NCBI RefSeq assembly: GCF_028554725.1
Contig: NC_071670.1
Location: forward strand, 54,878,501-54,942,500
From: Zeugodacus cucurbitae
Lineage: Eukaryota > Arthropoda > Insecta > Diptera > Tephritidae
Reading direction: 5' to 3'
DNA length: 64,000 bases
Shown: piece by piece, positions 62,044 to 64,000 of the stretch
Position numbering within the stretch: position 1 is the first letter of the stretch
How the letters are laid out: each line of letters opens with the position of its first letter
Notes under the pieces: generated by a model
The model's input: only the letters and a program-made list of their open reading frames with translations
Database searches by the model: none
What the model was told of the DNA's origin: nothing
Translations under genes and position numbers: made by a program

Positions 62044-64000
62044 CTATCGGCTCTTGTCCCGCTCTTAGTTGTGAGTACCGCTGTGGACCTTCGTTGACCG
62101 GCGGCACCTGCTATTGCCCGAATGGTCAGTCCATCGCCGCTGACAACCGCACTTGCATGGATCGTGATGAATGCGCCGAATGGGGTTATTGCGATCAGTT
62201 GTGTACGAATACCGATGGCTCGTTCACCTGCCAGTGTACGCAAGGCTATAGTTTGTTCAATGGCACAAAGTGTATTGTGCCCGATCCGAGAACTATGCAG
62301 CTCATCATCGCACATGATCGTGCTGTTGTGCGCATGTCGGCGCATGGTGGCGATCCACGTATACTCGCGAACGCGACAGCTGCCTCCGGCGTGGCCTTCC
62401 ACTACCAGCGTAACACTTTGTATTGGTCTGACATTAAGACACGTAAGGTGCAATCCATACCACTGGATGTGTTCAACGGTGCTATCTCGCCGCTAGATCT
62501 CACACTGCCCGGCACATGGGCGCCCGTCGCGCTGGCCGTCGATTGGGTGGGCGACAAGATTTACGTGGCCGATTTGATTGGTCAAAAAATTGATGTTTTT
62601 GAATTGAGCGGACATTGGCATGCTGTTGTTTTGGGTTCAAATCTTACCAGTCCCGCCGATTTGGCATTGGATCCGACATCGGGTCTTATGTTTGTCGCTG
62701 ATGGTGGTCAAGTTTTACGCGCTCATATGGATGGTACACATGCACGTTCCATTGTCTCAGAAGCCGCGTACAAGGCGTCTGGTGTTACTGTAGATATTAT
62801 TGCGAAGCGCGTTTACTGGTGCGACTCACTGCTGGACTATATTGAAACTGTGAACTATGAAGGTAATAATCGCATTATGGTGCTACGCGGACAACAAGTG
62901 CCGAGTCCTTCACGATTGGCGCTCTTTGAAAACCGCATCTACTGGACGGATGCCACGAAGCAAGGTATTATGTCCGTGGACAAATATGCAGGTCCCACAT
63001 CGATACAAGTCACCTATAAAGCGAAGGATATACGCGAACCCAAAGGTATTGTGGCTGTTCACGCACTAAGTCAACCGCGTGTTTCGAACCCTTGTGGCAA
63101 CAACAATGGCGGTTGTAATCATATGTGTATTGTAACAGCAGTTAAAGGTGCACCCACCGGTTTAGGTTACCGTTGTGCCTGCCATACAGGTTATCAGTTG
63201 CAGACAGATTTGAAGAATTGTAAAATAGTGCGTGAGTTCCTGATGTATTCACAGCAACGTTTCATCAAGGGTAAAGTGCTCGAACCAGTTATTGAGGGTT
63301 TCAGCGATGCTATACTACCGGTGGTCTCGAGACGTGCACGCTTCGTGGGCTTGGATTACGATTCACGCGATGAATTCATCTACTACTCAGATGTGTTGCA
63401 GGATGTGATCTACCGTGTACACCGCAATGGCACCGGACGCGAAATTGTGCTTGCTTCACAAAACGAAGGTGTTGAAGGATTGGCAGTCGATTGGGCTGCG
63501 AAGAATCTGTACTATATCGACTCACGCAAAGGTACGCTGAATGTGCTCTCTACACGAAACGTGACCTACCGACGCACGTTGTTGAAGAATCTCAAACGTC
63601 CACGCGCCATCGTTGTGCATCCCAACCGAGGTTATATCTTCTTCTCCGAATGGGATCGTCCCGCAAATATTACGCGCGCAAATACCGACGGTACCAATTT
63701 GCTTGTCTTCAAGAATGTCACACTGGGCTGGCCCAATGGTTTGTCGATTGATTTCAAAGAGGATCGCGTTTACTGGTGTGATGCTTTGTTGGATCATGTG
63801 CAGCATTCCAATCTCGATGGTACTGATATTAAAACGGTCAATTCACGCTTGGTGCGTCATCCATTCTCAATTGTCATACACAACGATTGGATGTATATCA
63901 CGGACTGGCGTCTGGATGCGATTATACGCCTGCACAAACTCACTGGCGAACAAGAGGAAATGATGGTGCGCGAACCGCAAACTAATCGGCTGTACGGCGT
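62044..64000 (+). CDS. mgl: Megalin/LRP2-like receptor, EGF modules and beta-propellers 1-2 (partial)
   Basis: This large exon is open from the acceptor CACTCACAG (ending 62043) to the window edge: 651 full codons with no stop. In order it encodes an EGF-like module (62055-62156); a calcium-binding EGF with the DRDEC start (62157-62276); a first YWTD beta-propeller with strands NTLYWSD, DKIYVAD, GLMFVAD, KRVYWCD and NRIYWTD (about 62277-63080); an EGF with CGNNNGGCNHMC (63093-63222); and a second propeller with FIYYSD, LYYIDS, IFFSEW, VYWCDA and MYITDW. The stretch TLGWPNGLSIDF followed by ITDWRLDAIIR resembles the matching propeller of vertebrate megalin more than LRP1. Propellers drive acid-dependent ligand release in endosomes. 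Several NxT sequons fit an extracellular glycoprotein. The rest of the receptor, including the membrane segment and cytoplasmic tail, lies to the right of the window. Confidence 0.93.

Noticed and set aside
62028..62453. 141-codon minus-strand ORF opposite the EGF exon
   Set aside because: It is a shadow of the strongly coding plus strand, and its reading crosses the splice acceptor at 62043.
1..64000. tRNA, rRNA, CRISPR or bacterial operon features
   Set aside because: No tRNA box B (GGTTCGAATCC-like) within a foldable context, no rRNA, and no regularly spaced identical short repeats with unique spacers were seen. The sequence is clearly eukaryotic.

Overview
This 64-kb window is animal, almost certainly dipteran, nuclear DNA. 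It is AT-rich and intron-dominated, with GT/CA, TC and TATG/CATA microsatellites. Its transposon relics (mariner, a non-LTR retrotransposon, a (GTCY)n-bearing mini-me-like repeat) are of kinds familiar from higher flies such as tephritids and drosophilids. The species cannot be named from the sequence alone.

The only convincing host gene lies on the + strand and runs off the right edge. It is the N-terminal part of a giant LDL-receptor-related protein, best matched to megalin/LRP2 (fly gene mgl). Five coding exons are visible: 37585-37749, 39073-39204, 60176-60451, 61690-61944 and 62044 to beyond 64000. All junctions are phase 1, so they join into one frame of about 925 residues: six LDL-receptor class A (LDLa) modules, an EGF-like module, a calcium-binding EGF module, a first YWTD beta-propeller, another EGF module and most of a second propeller. 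Exons 2 and 3 are separated by an intron of about 21 kb. The exon carrying the start codon and signal peptide is not certain. A short leucine-rich ORF at 5386-5458, with a phase-compatible donor and a TATA-like box upstream, is a speculative candidate that would make a 32-kb first intron.

The rest of the window is non-coding DNA shaped by transposons and repeats. From left to right it holds degenerate tandem repeats (4.0, 6.6-7.0 and 11.7-12.1 kb); a TTAA-bounded non-autonomous element (8.9-9.6 kb); a 107-bp near-perfect hairpin MITE (15.36-15.46 kb); a 282-bp MITE (18.26-18.54 kb); and two oppositely oriented GTTGCCACC-type tandem arrays (18.7-19.2 and 21.75-22.0 kb). A three-level nested insertion follows (27.0-28.6 kb: a solo LTR inside a mini-me-like repeat inside a MITE), with more mini-me-like copies at 23.7, 31.0, 53.0 and 55.3 kb. 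Inside the 21-kb intron are a cluster of CGTATACG palindromes (40.2-40.7 kb), a 0.29-kb duplication (42 kb), a second TTAA element (44.0-44.7 kb), two decayed mariner transposases (47-48 and 50.3-51 kb), a MITE with TIRs and a 4-bp target duplication (51.76-52.04 kb), and two copies of the same reverse-transcriptase tail (53.6 and 58.3 kb). No tRNA, rRNA, CRISPR or prokaryotic-style operon was seen.
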